From Isoetes taiwanensis (taxonomy: Eukaryota; Streptophyta; Lycopodiopsida; Isoetales; Isoetaceae): a stretch of 64,000 nt of DNA. Made by a program: the position numbers and the translations under genes. A model generated the notes under the pieces. The model saw nothing but the letters and a program-made list of their open reading frames with translations. It was not told the DNA's origin and made no database searches. Each line of letters opens with the position of its first letter. The stretch's first letter is position 1. Location: positions 4,791,563 to 4,855,562 of the forward strand of contig JAJEKV010000014.1 of assembly GCA_021234155.1 (NCBI GenBank), written 5' to 3'. Below, in pieces: positions 35,971-48,029 of this stretch.

Positions 35971-37889
35971 GCTTCAGGCAATACAATGCCATATAATTGC
36001 ATATATGAAAAGGGAACTTCATGCACAAACATCACTGCTAGTCTTTGAAAGTTGCATTTAATTAAATTGGGTCACATCCGATTCCCATTTTTTTTGGAAC
36101 CCTCTTATTTTACATGAAAAGATGTGTGAATCTTTTTTGGCCCAATTAAATTATTGAAAAAATGAGTTTTCATGTGAGGTTCGGTTCCTACACAAAGACA
36201 CTTCACCACCTTTTTCTCGGACGGCGAGTCAAGTCATTGAAAATAACAATTTTTTCGTGTGAGGGTGAATCCCTTTCCCAATACATTTCGATCCATTTAT
36301 GTCAGATGTGTAGACAAGAACTCACAAACTCCAACAAAAATTAAGAATTCATATTTATAATTTGGTTCATTACAATGTATATTACAGTGGATGAAAGGAC
36401 CATAGTGGCCATATTATCACAACAATTACACCCTCTTCACACACGGACCGCCTAATTCCAATGTCGTGTGCAGCACTCTCCGACCTGTTCCAAGCCATGA
36501 GAGCAACTTGAAGACGATAGAAATATGTAGGAAGAGGTGCTTCATGGGCCACATGCTAACTTGTCCAACCAATATCACCACCCCCTTCTCGCCTCCTTTT
36601 TTCAATGAACAGGTCTTTTCATTGCTCCCGAACATGTACTATCTAATCGGGATAAAGAATGCAAAAGACAGAATCAAGTTAGTCAAGTCACGCAACAGAC
36701 AAGACAAATAAAATGGAAACTAGTTTTGAAAGCCATTTTTGAAAAATGCAGGTCTGAGAGCTTAAAGACAGCTCAGAGTGAAAATTGCAGTTTTGAGGGC
36801 CTTTCTCGACTTGCTAGTCAAGAAAGATAACTCAGAGTGAAAAATGCAGTTATGAGGGTCAAGAACGCAGATATGAGGGCCTTTCTCAACTCCGTTGAGA
36901 AAGACAGCTATGCGTTATGTTTGATAACAGTTCCATGATCTCTGTTATAAGAACATAACGTGGAATACAGCTATACAATACAATAACACCATGCGCATTC
37001 GAAGTTCAGAACTTAGGAGATAGGTTAGGGTGACTAGGGTATGATTTATCATTGTGATGAGAACTTCATTATACAAAGTTTTGTTTAAATGATATAGTTG
37101 AGCAGACTTCGAAGCAACCCCCTTGGACATCTAAGCAGTAACAAATATGAATTTCACATTGACTTCACCATTAAATGTAGTTTCTAATTGGCTTTGCTTT
37201 GTACTTCCAACTTTGAACAAATGTCTGCTATGTTGGATGGATTTTAAAGGTTTGAAAGTTTCATGTACTTAAATAGTAATGGTAACGCCTAGAGAATCAT
37301 GCCTACATGATCCATTATTTCAATAATGCATGTACTTAGTTTAAGTGTTCAAATATAGAGCATACCTCCAACTTGACCAACTACACAAACTCTAAACCAC
37401 TAAGAAAGCATGGAAATAAAAATGGCTTAGACCTAATGTCTAGAAGTTGTAGTAATAGTCTCACCTTAGTGAAGACCGACTTTGTTGTTGTAGTCTTCGC
37501 TACTGATGTGTGCTTTGAGGGATCTAAATGGTAAGTGGTGGGATGTAAATTGTTACATAGTTAAATATGGCTACAAATATATATACAAAGCGTCTACATT
37601 ATATTTGATGGATGTGATTTCCCTCCTTTGACTACGCATTGGAGATGTGATCTTCCATGAAATCTTAAACCATCAGGAACCTAAATCAGTAACCTAAATT
37701 TTATGCATTCGATTACTCAGCTCCACCCATTCACATGTCCTCGAATAATGCCCAGCATCGCCAGACACACATTTCTAGTTAATTTTTATATTGTCGGGCA
37801 CACATTTCTAGTTAGTACTTATATTCCAGGCCACGTCACCATACAAACCTATAGCCTTGTATACATCAGTGTGGGGGATGGAGGAAGGG
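35971..37889. other. Unassigned stretch with two small hairpins
   Basis: At 36771-36903 a ~75-bp unit (CTCAGAGTGAAAA...GAGGGCCTTTCTC) is repeated imperfectly, each unit ending in a hairpin: 36801-36826 and the perfect 10-bp stem CTTTCTCAAC/GTTGAGAAAG at 36881-36903. No coding sequence recognised elsewhere here. Confidence 0.45.
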
Positions 37890-39380
37890 GCAGGGCAGGA
37901 GAGGGGTTGGGGAGGGGTGAAGATGGCCAAGTTATTTATGTAACTTGCCAACCTAAGGGGAAGGAGAACCGCCACACGGACGCGCCATATTAGAGCCAAG
38001 TGAGCTTTCATGTGAACCCTAATACATAAAAGCTAAACCATACTTTTGGCTCCACCAGTTCCTGATCCCAACTTATGCCCGCAGTTTCGTTTCGAAGAGC
38101 GCCTTCTATAGCATAGTCTACTGTAGCAGCCCAAGAGTGCGCTTGAATCAAGAGAGGGCAAATCTATTCTAACTCACCTGCAAATCGATGGAGACCTCAG
38201 GGGCAGGCAACAGTTCTTCAGAAGCAGGTATTTCGAGTAGATTCTTAGATAGATCGTCTGGAAGTTAACATTCCAAATGAGTTAGCATCTTGTACTTCTG
38301 GTAAGCCATTCTAGAATATGCAGTTATGATTGTGAACCCTAATCAATGAACCCTAACCTTAAATTAGTTGCATGTGAATAGGATTAGTTCTTGTTATTTA
38401 TCAAGTTATGTAGATATGTGGTGTAGGTTGATCTCATGTTGCATCTCTTGTGTTGGGAAGGGGGATAGAGACCTAGTGGCCATTATTCAGATGGTGCTCA
38501 TGAGACCCATCAATATGCATCATGTGCATAGAGCCCACTGAGCTATGGAGGCTATGGAGTGATTGAGCACCACATAATGTGTCAGTAGCAAAGAGGAGGG
38601 AGGACCCTACTGAGCACAGCTGCTGGATCCCATAGTGGGCTAGGCTTATAACTTGCCACTTTATGTAGGTCAGATATGGGTCCAATGCTTTTGGGTCAAT
38701 AGTGTTGACTCCCAAGAGTTGTAGGTATCGTCCTAGCTCTTATTTTGGAGAATTCAGTCAAGTAAGGATGCGTGTTGCCACGATTCTCTAGTCACTTATG
38801 GAGCCACTACACTTCAGGCAGAGAGATGCAACCCTTCTACCTTTGGGGCTAGGGAGATACAACACGGAGTAGTCTCATTGGATGATACTATGAGATTGCG
38901 TCCCTACAGGTTACAGTCACATAGAGCCTGATTTAGTCTAGGTTACAGTCACGACAGAGCCTGATTTAGCCTATCTACAAAGTATGCACATGAGGGGTGG
39001 ATGGAGTGGCCAACCCTAGCCATTGTCTTTGCCAGCCCAAGTCATTGCCATAACTCAGTCTGTTCTATCTGGAGTGTCCTAGCTGTCAGTCGTCTCACCT
39101 TTGAGTCCAAGCCTGGATAGGGGCCTCCATTTGACGCATCTGAGGTACATGATACATTTGATATTCATTGTATTGTGATGGATGGATGATCACTACCCTT
39201 CGAGGTAGTTTGTTATTGCTATTGCTAGTGCTTATGTTGTTATGTTGCTTTGCTCATTTGTCTGGCGATCCCAGACACGAGTTAGGTGGAGAGTCCATGC
39301 GATAGATGCTGTTGGATGGGAAAGGTCCTTTGATATATATGATGGGCTGTCATATATAGCGCAAGGAGCATCACATTAGA
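37890..39380 (+). repeat. Dispersed repeat family R, copy C
   Basis: The most diverged of the three copies but the same in order: GCCAAGTTATTTATGTAACTT, the gene-like promoter, mini-exon, AT-rich middle, the GAGGGAGGACC zone and the far end TGGGCTGTCATATATAGCGC. A ~40-bp segment (GGTTACAGTCAC...CTGATTTAG) is duplicated at about 38908-38971. The sequence left of 37890 does not match copies A or B well. Confidence 0.68.
38021..38227 (+). promoter_or_regulatory. Core promoter and mini-exon of repeat R, copy C
   Basis: The TATA box has weakened to ACATAAAAG (38024-38032). The ATG at 38188 opens METSGAGNSSSEAG, followed by the same GCAG/GTATTTCGAGTAG junction after 38227. Peptide composition and donor are kept despite high divergence around them. 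Confidence 0.42.
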
Positions 39381-39655
39381 AATGTTAGAGAGTCAGCAAT
39401 GAATAGCCCAAGGCTAGAGAGTTATACTTATTTCTTACATCTATGGACAGACATATATTTCAATAAAGTCAAGAAAATGATATTGGATATCTGATTATGA
39501 AGATAGGGACCAAAAAATTTCTGCTTAGCATCTGACATGGACTTGACATCTAGAAGTGCAGATTGTGGAGTAGATCCAGAAATACATAAACATTATACAC
39601 TGTGATTATTCAAATATGCAAGGCCATATGATTAAAATATTTTTTCATGTTGAAT

Positions 39656-39765
39656 GAATAGAATAGAATAGAATAAATTTTTTAACGTCCACGGAGACCA
39701 ATAGGTCATGGGACCCATACAATGGGCTAGTACAATCATTACTACTAGGATTTAAAAACCCATGC
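39656..39765 (-). mobile_element. LINE family A, 3'-end stub
   Basis: CGTCCACGGAGACCAATAGG signature with GGGACCCATAC, then about 60 bp of 3' UTR (AGGATTTAAAAACCCATGCC). The tail is a TTCTA pentamer repeat (plus-strand TAGAA) at 39658-39680. Confidence 0.75.
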
Positions 39766-39847
39766 CTCGAAAGGGAGATCTGTGTCCCTCCCATTCAACT
39801 CAAGAGACGCAACTCAAAGAGATCACGAGCAGATCACAATTGGGTCC

Positions 39848-39985
39848 TGATGTTTTCCATTATGACCTCCTGTCATCGCTCAATAGCTTTCAACGTCTTG
39901 CCTCATCTTCATTTCTGATTTTTAAGCCACAAATTGCACGTATCTTCTGGTTCCTAATTCTAAAGGGTTTCAACTTATGCACAAT
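39848..39985. repeat. Unoccupied paralogue of the chromovirus insertion site
   Basis: Shares GATGTTTTCCATTA, TTCAACGTCTTGCCTC and TCTTC with the sequence left of the retrotransposon (40567-40627). It then shares TTTAAGCCACAAA and TTCCTAATTCTAAA with the sequence right of it (53785-53820). It carries TTAAG once (39922-39926) where the filled site has it on both sides. Confidence 0.7.
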
Positions 39986-40622
39986 AGACTACTTATATCG
40001 AAATTGCGAACAATACTATCTAAGTAGCTTTCTGGAAGCATACCTCTTGCCAATACCAACACATTATCTGGTCTTGACAACATAAACAACTGACAAAGCT
40101 ACTGCGGCTTACCTTCATCAGGTAGGGATGATGATCTGAGTTTATAGTCACAACAAAGCAGTTAAAATCTATATCTATGTCTATATCTAATACTCCAGGC
40201 TTCAACTGCCTATAATGTGTAAACCATGGCCTCCTCTTCCCAGGTGCCTACATGTCGATACACTGCTGATAGCAAGTCGAATAAGAATTTCATGGCATAA
40301 AAACATCGATACATTGTAGAAGATCGATTGAATAGCCTTAGATCATCTATTTCAAGTGTGCATATGCTGTTTAATTAAGTGCCACACTTGCTCAATGATT
40401 TACACATCCATACTCTAGTCCAATTATCCAACCATCTTAATGAAACATTTTTCTCTGATGCAAGGTGCGTTACCATTTTAATAAACTAAGATGCATAATC
40501 AATTTACATTTTCTTACAAACAAAAAGTTCTCTCTGATATGAAAGACAATGCAGTTCTCTTACCCAAAAATGTTTTCCATTAATGGCTTCCAACGTCTTG
40601 CCTCCTCTTCCTTTCCAACTCC
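39986..40622. other. Unassigned stretch left of the retrotransposon
   Basis: No gene seen. Its last ~60 bases belong to the duplicated site described at 39848. Confidence 0.5.
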
Positions 40623-40627
40623 TTAAG
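40623..40627. repeat. Target-site duplication, left (TTAAG)
   Basis: TTAAG directly before TGTGACGT of the left LTR; the same five bases follow the right LTR at 53785-53789. Confidence 0.88.
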
Positions 40628-42178
40628 TGTGACGTCCCCTACTCGTATACGGTGCTCTCACCGTACACAAACAGGAGTTCTTCCCCCACACCAGCTCCAT
40701 GCTGATACAGGGCCCTCCACATATCACTGCACCCGTAACGAGTCCCAGTGGGAAGAGTGAAGGTGTCATTCTACCCTGTCTCCCTCAGGGCCTACCTAGC
40801 TGCGGAAGCGTAAACATACATGTCAGTACTCAACATAATCCTCCATCCACCCAGAAGGGTGGTATATCAACATCTGCAGAGACAGTGGTCAGCACATCAC
40901 ATAGGGAATCCTACCCAAGGCTCAGACTCAAGGGGTGACTGACGGCTTGGGTCTCCAGAGTTCATTGCGCATGTAATTCATGGCAATGGATTTGGGCGGC
41001 ATAAGAACATGGCAAGGGGTTGTCCACTCCATCCGCCCCTCCCGCACACTTTGCGCAGTAGGGTGAAAAGTGTTGGGACTGATCAGGCCTCACGGATGCA
41101 TAGCCGGAAGGGGCTATTCCCGGGTCTCATCCTCCCGCCCCGGATGGGGGCGGTAGGGATCACTCCCTCCGAGAGATCTACATCTGTCGACTCAAGGTGA
41201 CTAGAGGGCCACCGCCTCAGTGTTCGACCGAACCCACCCAAAGTGTACACCACTTCACGGTGTCGAGCCCATGCCTTACCCGCACTCGGTAAGCCATTAG
41301 ACCTAGTCACAATGATCCCCCCAGAGGCTTTACACACCGTGGGGATCGCTCAGAGTCAGAACATGAACCTCCTTCTTTGCCCCGCCCCTTCACCCACAAC
41401 CGTGTGTGGCTCTTGTACACACAGCCGTAACTACAAAGTGTGCTAGAGAGGCTACTCTAGGAGCATCAACTACAAGCTTTAGGGCCTCTACCCCCCTTCC
41501 CAATACAAGGAGTTCAATCAAATACATCATCCAAATACATCACGTAAGAACTAAAGAACTAGATCTAATCATAGAGTTAGGTTCTTTAGTTAGTGTCCCA
41601 GATCTAAGATCTAGATAGCTACTATGGGCAATTTAATAGTCTAAACCTACCGATTCTATGACTAGAAGACGGTTTAAGCTATTAAATTGACCAAATACCC
41701 CATCCTTGAGTGGCTCCTCCCCGACCGAGTTCAACCATCCCCGGCTGAGCTGATCAATCTGGGGAACTGATGGCGCAATTCGCTTGGGTAGCGCCTCGGG
41801 AGGCTGTTTTGGCTCCCGGGCAGCCAAAACTGAGCTCTAAAACCCTAAGGACGAAAAACTAGCAAGCTAGGGTTTTCCTACCCTAAATAGACATGGGGTT
41901 TAGGCTAGGGTTTCCAATTACCCATTTTGGCATGTGGGATAATTGGAAAGGCCCCACTTGCCTTTAATGGCTAGGTGGCAAAATATGCCAACATGGAAAG
42001 GTGTGCCCACATTAATGTGCACATGTGCACATTAATAATATATGAACACTCCTAGCAAGTTGCCCCTAGGGCTACTTACCTGGCTATCCGTTGGCGCACA
42101 CGCCGTCGAGTGGCGTGGTAATGACGGGCGGCGATAAAGATACGCCCCGGGACCGTATAATCGTGGCTGAACGCCACA
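40628..42178 (-). repeat. 3' LTR of the chromovirus (left copy)
   Basis: Begins TGTGACGTCCCC and ends with ...AACGCCACA on the plus strand; the right copy ends ACGTCACA, so the original termini were the inverted TGTGACGT/ACGTCACA. Bases 41855-42077 are identical to 53451-53673 over 223 bp. Differences elsewhere are mostly small indels and substitutions at CAG/CTG. Confidence 0.95.
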
Positions 42179-42191
42179 TTCTCCCCACCTT
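42179..42191 (-). other. Polypurine tract
   Basis: Reads AAGGTGGGGAGAA on the minus strand, directly abutting the LTR start TGTGG. This is the expected plus-strand primer for reverse transcription. Confidence 0.85.
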
Positions 42192-43021
42192 GAAATGATG
42201 TCGCCCGCAAAGATCGTGGGTCTCCCCACCTTGGGCTCTTCCTAACCTGCAACCTGCATTCAACGTGATGCCTACAATATAATACTTATACATTTATCAA
42301 GATTACCCTAAGGCAATATTTTTAGAACATTATTACGTCATTATACTATGGAATACTTATCAATTCACAACATCATTAAACAAGGTATTCACTATCTTAA
42401 GTTTAGACAAAATTTCAACATTTCATATCTATAATTATTGTCCGAGGTACTCTTCATTCCTTGCAACACATTCCAACAAAACTTGTGTTGTAAGTCTTCG
42501 TAAGTTCGACCTCCTTGCTCTCCTGGGCTCACCGGGCTCTGTGTCGACACTACGCTAGTACCGCTTTTAATTATTTAATAAATTTTTGGTTATATGGTGA
42601 CCACCCCACCTATCTACATGAATGCATGGCCAATCTCCCTAGGGAAGAGGATGAATCTTCCATAATGGCCGTGGAGACAAATACCATATGCCTATATGCC
42701 GCCATGCCTACACCTCTAGTTGCCCAACAGGAGGATATCCTTCTCGGCGGGGGGTGGAAGGATGGATTCCTCCTATCAAAGCATATATGGGGCTAAAGGT
42801 GCTTTCCCTATCAATGCATTCCTTAATGACCTCCTTTCGAGGTCGCCTACTCCCCGCGGGACGGTAGTAGACTTTCTAATCTACCTTCCACTTTCGCCCG
42901 TGGAGACGCGGTCATGCCTACATTGACATTACACCACCCTAGAGATCACCGTAGTGGTCTCATCATCGGTAATAACAACGATGCGACCCATACCAAGCAT
43001 AGGTTGCATGCGTGGATTAAT
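42192..43021 (-). other. 3' non-coding region of the chromovirus
   Basis: Between the chromodomain stop and the polypurine tract. The CTCCCCACCTTG word of the tract recurs at about 42222. The middle (42260-42480) is AT-rich. Open frames here run on the opposite strand and carry no known motif. Confidence 0.55.
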
Positions 43022-43240
43022 CTATACAAGAATTAACCTACACAAATCGACATGCCTCGAGCCATTTCTTCTGGAGATGACCTTGCCGCCCCATTGCTCC
43101 ATAAACCGTGGGTACCGCTTTACTAAATCCTTCTTAAGTACCCACGTCAAGCGTCTTCCACTCGGCAAGTGTTTCCACTTGACCAAGTATTGAGGAACTC
43201 CGACCTCCTTGTCTTCTTTGAAAGCTTTATCAAGAATCAT
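43022..43240 (-). CDS. Chromodomain at the end of pol
   Basis: Reads YLVKWKHLP, then a short frame-disturbed patch, then TWVLKKDLVKRYPRFMEQWG and a basic end RRNGSRHV. YLVKWK followed by TW and a trailing helix is the chromodomain core found at the C-terminus of chromovirus integrases. Two nearby insertions cancel each other, so the frame is regained with the following residues intact. This pattern fits local base-calling errors better than long decay. Confidence 0.88.
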   Translation of the reverse strand: MILDKAFKEDKEVGVPQYLVKWKHLPSGRRLTWVLKKDLVKRYPRFMEQWGGKVISRRNGSRHVDLCRLILV

Positions 43241-43822
43241 TTCGAACTATTTCCAAATTTGCTCCTCCGCCATTTCCAACAACGTTGAGTGTCCAAGACT
43301 TCGCCCGATTTGGAGTATGCTTCTTCAACAAACTCACGGAAGACCTTATGAATCTTTAGGTGTGTTTGGCAAATCCAACTTGTAGGATTGATTACCTACT
43401 CTCTTGATTATTCTCAAGGGTCCAGCCCACCTTGGAGCAAGCTTCTTGCAATTGCCAATCTGAAGCTTCACCGCTTCACCTTTATCTTGAGCCATACATC
43501 ATCTCCAACTTTGAACTCTCCCGATCAGACGATGCTTGTCGGCCGATGCTCTTTCTCGACGACTTCTTGCCGCTAGCGGTATAACCTCGAACTTCTTCCA
43601 CGAAGCCGCCGCATATCGGTAACATCCGGCCGCGAAACTTCTACTTTTGACACGGGTTGTGCCAAGTGTCCGAGTTAGGCACCGATAGCCATAATTGATC
43701 ATAAATGGCGACATTTGGGACGATTCACCGCTTGGTGCTATTGTATGCAAACTCCACCAAGTGAATAAATTCTTCCCACATACTTTGCTTATTCCGCACA
43801 TAGTTTCAGAGTAGCATGTCTT

Positions 43823-44420
43823 CTAAGATCCCGTTGGTCCGCTCCATCCGCCATCCGTCTGAGGATGATACGCCGTGCTCATGGATAGCTTGGTCTGAAT
43901 CGCCGCAAAAAGAGGTCTTGCCAAAAGGCACTCATGAACTTCGATCCCTCGGCTTGGAGATAATCTCCCTTGGCATGCCATGAAGCCCGAAGATCTCTTT
44001 GGTGAAGAGCTTTGCTGTATCCATAGTCTGATTCTGTGGTCCCGCAAGGCACAAAATGTGCCATCTTCGACAACTTGTCGATCACTACCATCAAGGCATC
44101 CTTGCCTCTCTCGCCGTTCTTGGGAGTCCCGTGATGAAATCCATGCCGATTACCTCCCACTTAGCGTTTTGGCACCGCTAATGGCTCTAATGCCCCCGAA
44201 TTGGCTGCTCCGCCTTTCGTCACGGGCATAGCCGACATTCATTCCTTGATGTAGCGAAGCTATTTGCTTCTTCATTCCCGCCAATAATAGCTGCCGCGAC
44301 TTTGAAATATGTTTTCATGAATCCCGCATGGCCCCAGCTATTGGGCTGTTGTGCGTGTCATGGAGGATCAACTTCCTTACACCTGATGATTCGGTGCGCA
44401 CAACTTGTTCTTATGGTATA
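43823..44420 (-). CDS. Integrase (zinc domain and catalytic core)
   Basis: Core pieces visible in order on the minus strand: ALMVVIDKLSKMAHFVPC with the first catalytic Asp, GSKFMSAFWQDLF, and in another frame LFAAIQTKLSMSTAYHPQTD. These are standard landmarks of Ty3/gypsy integrase, which joins the cDNA ends to host DNA. The conserved SDRGSKF stretch around the second Asp is disturbed (QAEGSKF). The zinc-binding part at about 44200-44420 is too broken to give its ligands. Confidence 0.85.
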
Positions 44421-44698
44421 ACAGGTTGCCTTCCTTCTTATAATGCTTGAAGGCCTCCCCTCTTTATCTGTTCTAGCCTCCTTAGAGAGGCTTGTCTATA
44501 CTTCCCTGAAATTCACATCCATTGGCAAGGACTCTTCAATCTTCTTACCAAAGTCGGCCGGAGAGCGCCGAAATTGCATTGCAATGCACTCTAGTTGTCG
44601 GGGATGCCTTGAAAGCATCTGCTACCACATTGAGCTTCCCCGCTTGTAGACTATATCAAAGTCATATTCTTCGAGGAACTCCATCCATCTCCGTTGCC

Positions 44699-44881
44699 TC
44701 AGTTAAGGTGTGGTTGCGTGAATACATATTGGAGGCTCGATGGTCGGTGATCCAATTGGAACTTCCTTCCCAAGAGATAGTGCCTCCATATTCTTAATGC
44801 CCCGACAACCGCAAGCAATTCGATGGATCGTTGGGTAAGCGTCTGGCGTCGTTCATCTTTCTCGGAATCATACGCTACCAC
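44699..44881 (-). CDS. RNase H domain of pol
   Basis: MVAYDSEKDERRQTLTQRSI then ELLAVVGALRIWRHYLLGRK and DHRPSSLQYVFTQPHLN. It matches the R-Y-x2-x-(E)-E-LLA-V-V-ALK-x-WRHYLLG and TDH-x-SL-x-Y-x-F-TQP landmarks of Ty3/gypsy RNase H, which removes RNA from the RNA-DNA hybrid. The first motifs are damaged. Confidence 0.88.
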   Translation of the reverse strand: MVAYDSEKDERRQTLTQRSIELLAVVGALRIWRHYLLGRKFQLDHRPSSLQYVFTQPHLN

Positions 44882-45199
44882 ACGCTTCTTGCATAAACCG
44901 CACTGTAGCTATCTTACTCGCATCTGTTGCTACAAGCTTATCTTTCTCCCGGTCCGGCAAGGTCAAGACAGTCACGTCGAGCTTCTTTCAACAATTCAAA
45001 CCCCTTTTTGGGCTTTCTTGTGCCAATGCTCTTACCCAATCTTTCACCTTCTACGCCCTCGTCGGAGTGCGTTAGCGGGGCTGCTATCTTAGCAAAGTTC
45101 TTCACGAACTTCCTGTAGTACCCCTGCTAGGCAGAAAACTTCCTCACCTCGTGCACATTCTTGGTAGGCCCCAGCAATCACCGCTTCAATCTTGGCGGG

Positions 45200-45690
45200 T
45201 CCGTCGAGATGCCTTCACCGATCACATGACCAAGGTATTCCACCTTCTCTCAAGGCGGCGGCACTTCGACAACTTGGCGCATTAACCGGTGCCTCTTCAA
45301 CTTCTCTAGCACCCTTCTCAAGTGTTGCACGTGCTCTTCAAGGGATCTGCTATACACCAAAATGTCATCAAAGAAAAACAATCACAAAGGTGTCCAGAAC
45401 TCCTCAAGATATCGTTCATGAGCCTCATGAACGCTATGGGCATTTGATAAGCCAAAGGCATCACTTTGTGAACTCATAATGCCCATACCGGCGTCCCCGG
45501 GCGGTCTTGTGGATATCCTCCTCCTTTATCCAGATCGATGATAACCTGACCTTAAGTCGATTTTGGAGAAGATCTTTGCTCCTTGAAGCTGATCCATCAA
45601 GTCGTCCCGATCTTGGAAGCGCATACTTGTTCTTAATGGTGTGCTTATTCAACCGCCTATAGTCTATGCACATCCTCAAAGATCCATCCT
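45200..45690 (-). CDS. Reverse transcriptase domain of pol
   Basis: Starts [20 protein letters not shown], continues through a frame-disturbed patch where IDDL and [14 protein letters not shown] are expected, then [10 protein letters not shown] and YGHYEFTK. In another frame [20 protein letters not shown] follows, with the catalytic DD at about 45360-45370. Motif order and spacing are those of a Ty3/gypsy RT. At least three indels break the frame, several at CAG/CTG-type positions. Confidence 0.92.
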
Positions 45691-46297
45691 TCTTCTTGAC
45701 AAAAAGAATGGGCGCCCAAACGGGCGAGACACTAGGTCTAATGAAACCTAGGTCGAGCAGCTCCCCGCAAATCTTCTTCAGTCTCAGTCTACAACTCCTG
45801 CGTTGTCATTCTATATGGAGCCTTGCTTGTTGGCTTTGTTCCCGCTCGAGTGCTATCTCGCACTCGACTCCCCTATAAGGAGGGAGGAGCCGCTTGATCT
45901 CATCCGGAAAGAGATCGTGGAACTCCGTGATCAACTTAGCTATTTGCCTCGGCAACTTGCGAGCATCTTGTCTTCTTTGCTTCCTTCCAATTCCGGCTCA
46001 CTAATCTCAAGCTTGAAGATGTATGCTACTTGCTCACTCTTGATGCACTTGAACAAACCGTTTAGAAGACATGCACCGCATGATGGGAACAACTTTTTTA
46101 CTTATATCTCAATGATCTTGCCGTCGGGTGTTTGGGAAGGTCACCTTCCGCTTCCACAATCAATAATGGCCCCCGCTGGTCCAAGGTACTCCATACCTAT
46201 TATCAAGTCGTATTTGCCGATGCCCATTACCTCCGCCCCATCCGATCTTAATCCCCTAAGTCGATGTCAAAGTTGATTCTTTTTTGCCGTGCGCGCC

Positions 46298-46510
46298 TTA
46301 CCGCTCCACTTTGCTAAGACAACGGGCCTTGGCTTTGACTTTAATGGTTTCAACTTCAACATTTGAACCATTCGGAGATGCAAAGTTATGGCTACTTCCC
46401 GAATCTATCCGGACTATAAATGACTTGGCCTTGGCCTTTCCCATCGTGGAAATTACTTTATATACGGCTCTGCTGCTTGCTCTATCTATTAAAAAAGATA
46501 TGACACTCAC
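46298..46510 (-). CDS. Aspartic protease domain
   Basis: AKSFIVRIDSGSSHNFASPN contains the active-site D-S-G-S followed by HNF, typical of Ty3/gypsy retropepsins (IDSG-S/T-HNF-I). The protease cuts the Gag-Pol polyprotein. It lies between the Gag zinc knuckle and RT as expected. Confidence 0.88.
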   Translation of the reverse strand: MSVISFLIDRASSRAVYKVISTMGKAKAKSFIVRIDSGSSHNFASPNGSNVEVETIKVKAKARCLSKVER

Positions 46511-46589
46511 CTTGAATGTAGTCAGCGGGCCTCCCCTCGCCCGTCGTCGTCAGTCAAAGTGTCCCAATCTCCCAACTCGCTAGCGCCAC

Positions 46590-47403
46590 TCATGACATAT
46601 GGGCGCTTACGTCCCTATGGCCCGGCTGGAAACACCGAAGCAAAGCCGCTTTTCTATGCACTCTGTCTCTTTTCCTTGGCTCGCGTAGAAAGGATCGCCT
46701 TTGCTTTGGAGTAGTTTGACCCTTCCTGCTTGTCTTTGAAAGATACCGCTTCTTCTCCGCCGCTTCCTTGATTGCCACTATATGGGGCTCTAAAATGTCC
46801 CGGCCGGGCCGGCCTCTAGAATGAAACTCGCCTTTGCCTGCCTTTATCTTGGTAATATCGCTGCCTCCGCCTCGCTATTCCGAGGCAGGTCCCGCTCCTT
46901 GCAAACTTATTGCCTTGACTCCGCTTCGACATCGTTTCTCGCTTATTGCCCTTTACAAGCTTTGCGGATCTCCTCATTCGCACCTTCAATGTAGCTTTCA
47001 CCACTGCGTGCTTCTCACCTAACTTTGGCACATACAAAATTTTAGCCTCATAAATTCCTCCGCGGTATTTTTCAGATCGATTTGTTGCCTTTGCCGCAAC
47101 CTCAGAACTCGCCGCATCATACCGACTTGTGCTCTCTTGGGGACGTAATGGCGCTTTTGAAGGCTTTAGCAAACTTCTTGAACCTCGCAAGCATCCCCGC
47201 TTAAGCCATGAGCCTTGGCATAGCCCTTCCACCAAATGCGCAGCTTCCGCCCGAGGTTCAACCAAGCTACCCCCGCTTTTATCCTTATCCTTCATACCAT
47301 AGGCATTGCCGTGATTTCGCCATCTCGCCAAGCCAAGCCTCTCTCCTCCATGCTTCGACTGTTTCGGCCGAGAATTGCTCGAGCTTCCTGGCCTTCCAAA
47401 CAT
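46590..47403 (-). CDS. Gag with degraded zinc knuckle
   Basis: The 195-codon frame from 47403 is basic and contains a capsid-like stretch (YVPKLGEKHAVVKATL, ending in Arg/Lys-rich segments). Further on a second frame holds ALLRCFQPGHRDVSAHMS, the remnant of the CCHC nucleic-acid-binding knuckle (C-x2-C-x4-H). Gag would form the particle and package RNA. Frames change at least twice. The true N-terminus is unclear, and an AT-rich gap at about 47885-48010 separates this from module B. Confidence 0.7.
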
Positions 47404-48029
47404 TTCCCAATGCAGTCTACTTTCTTCCGGTAGTCGAGGTTCTTGTGTCCCTTTTTATCGTCCGTCCGGGGTTCCTCCGCCTTCGCCTCGCTTTCGACTT
47501 GGTTCTCCGCCCCTTCTTCTTCCTCGACCTGAGTCCGACCGGTTTGAGCTCTGAGGAGTCCGAAGCCGGGGGACCTTCCTCTCTGCTCCTCTTCTTGTCT
47601 CTACTGTTCTCCGAGAAAGCCGATGCTTGCGGGCAGCTTTGAGTTGCTACCCAATCAACCCGCTTCCTCGCTTTTGGCGGCTAGTAAAGCCTTTATCCTG
47701 CTCGAGGTCCGGCCTCATTTTATATATTTCTTCTTTCCTCGAGTCATTTGCCCAAATTCTTCAAGCTGTTTCCTTGCCGGGCGTGGGCTGGGCGGCTCTC
47801 CTCCTCCGTAAGTTCCCGCGGTTGTCGTTCTCCTCCGCTCGCCAGCCTCTAGCCGCATACACAAGTGGTTCATATCTACATGGTTAGTTTTCCTTGCTTT
47901 CTTGCATTACTTATGTTTGTTGGCATGGTTGGGGACACAAAATATATCAACAAAACATTTATAGTGCAAGAGAATATTATATTTATATTTTATATTACAC
48001 TAATACAAGAAATTGCAATCTATTGCTAA

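Noticed and set aside
36100-36330. GTGAGGTTCGGTTCC and neighbours, reminiscent of an organellar group II intron domain V
   Set aside because: The paired partner strand and catalytic triad of domain V are not present; probably chance.
47208-47642. Plus-strand 144-residue frame inside the retrotransposon
   Set aside because: Antisense of the GC-rich gag region.
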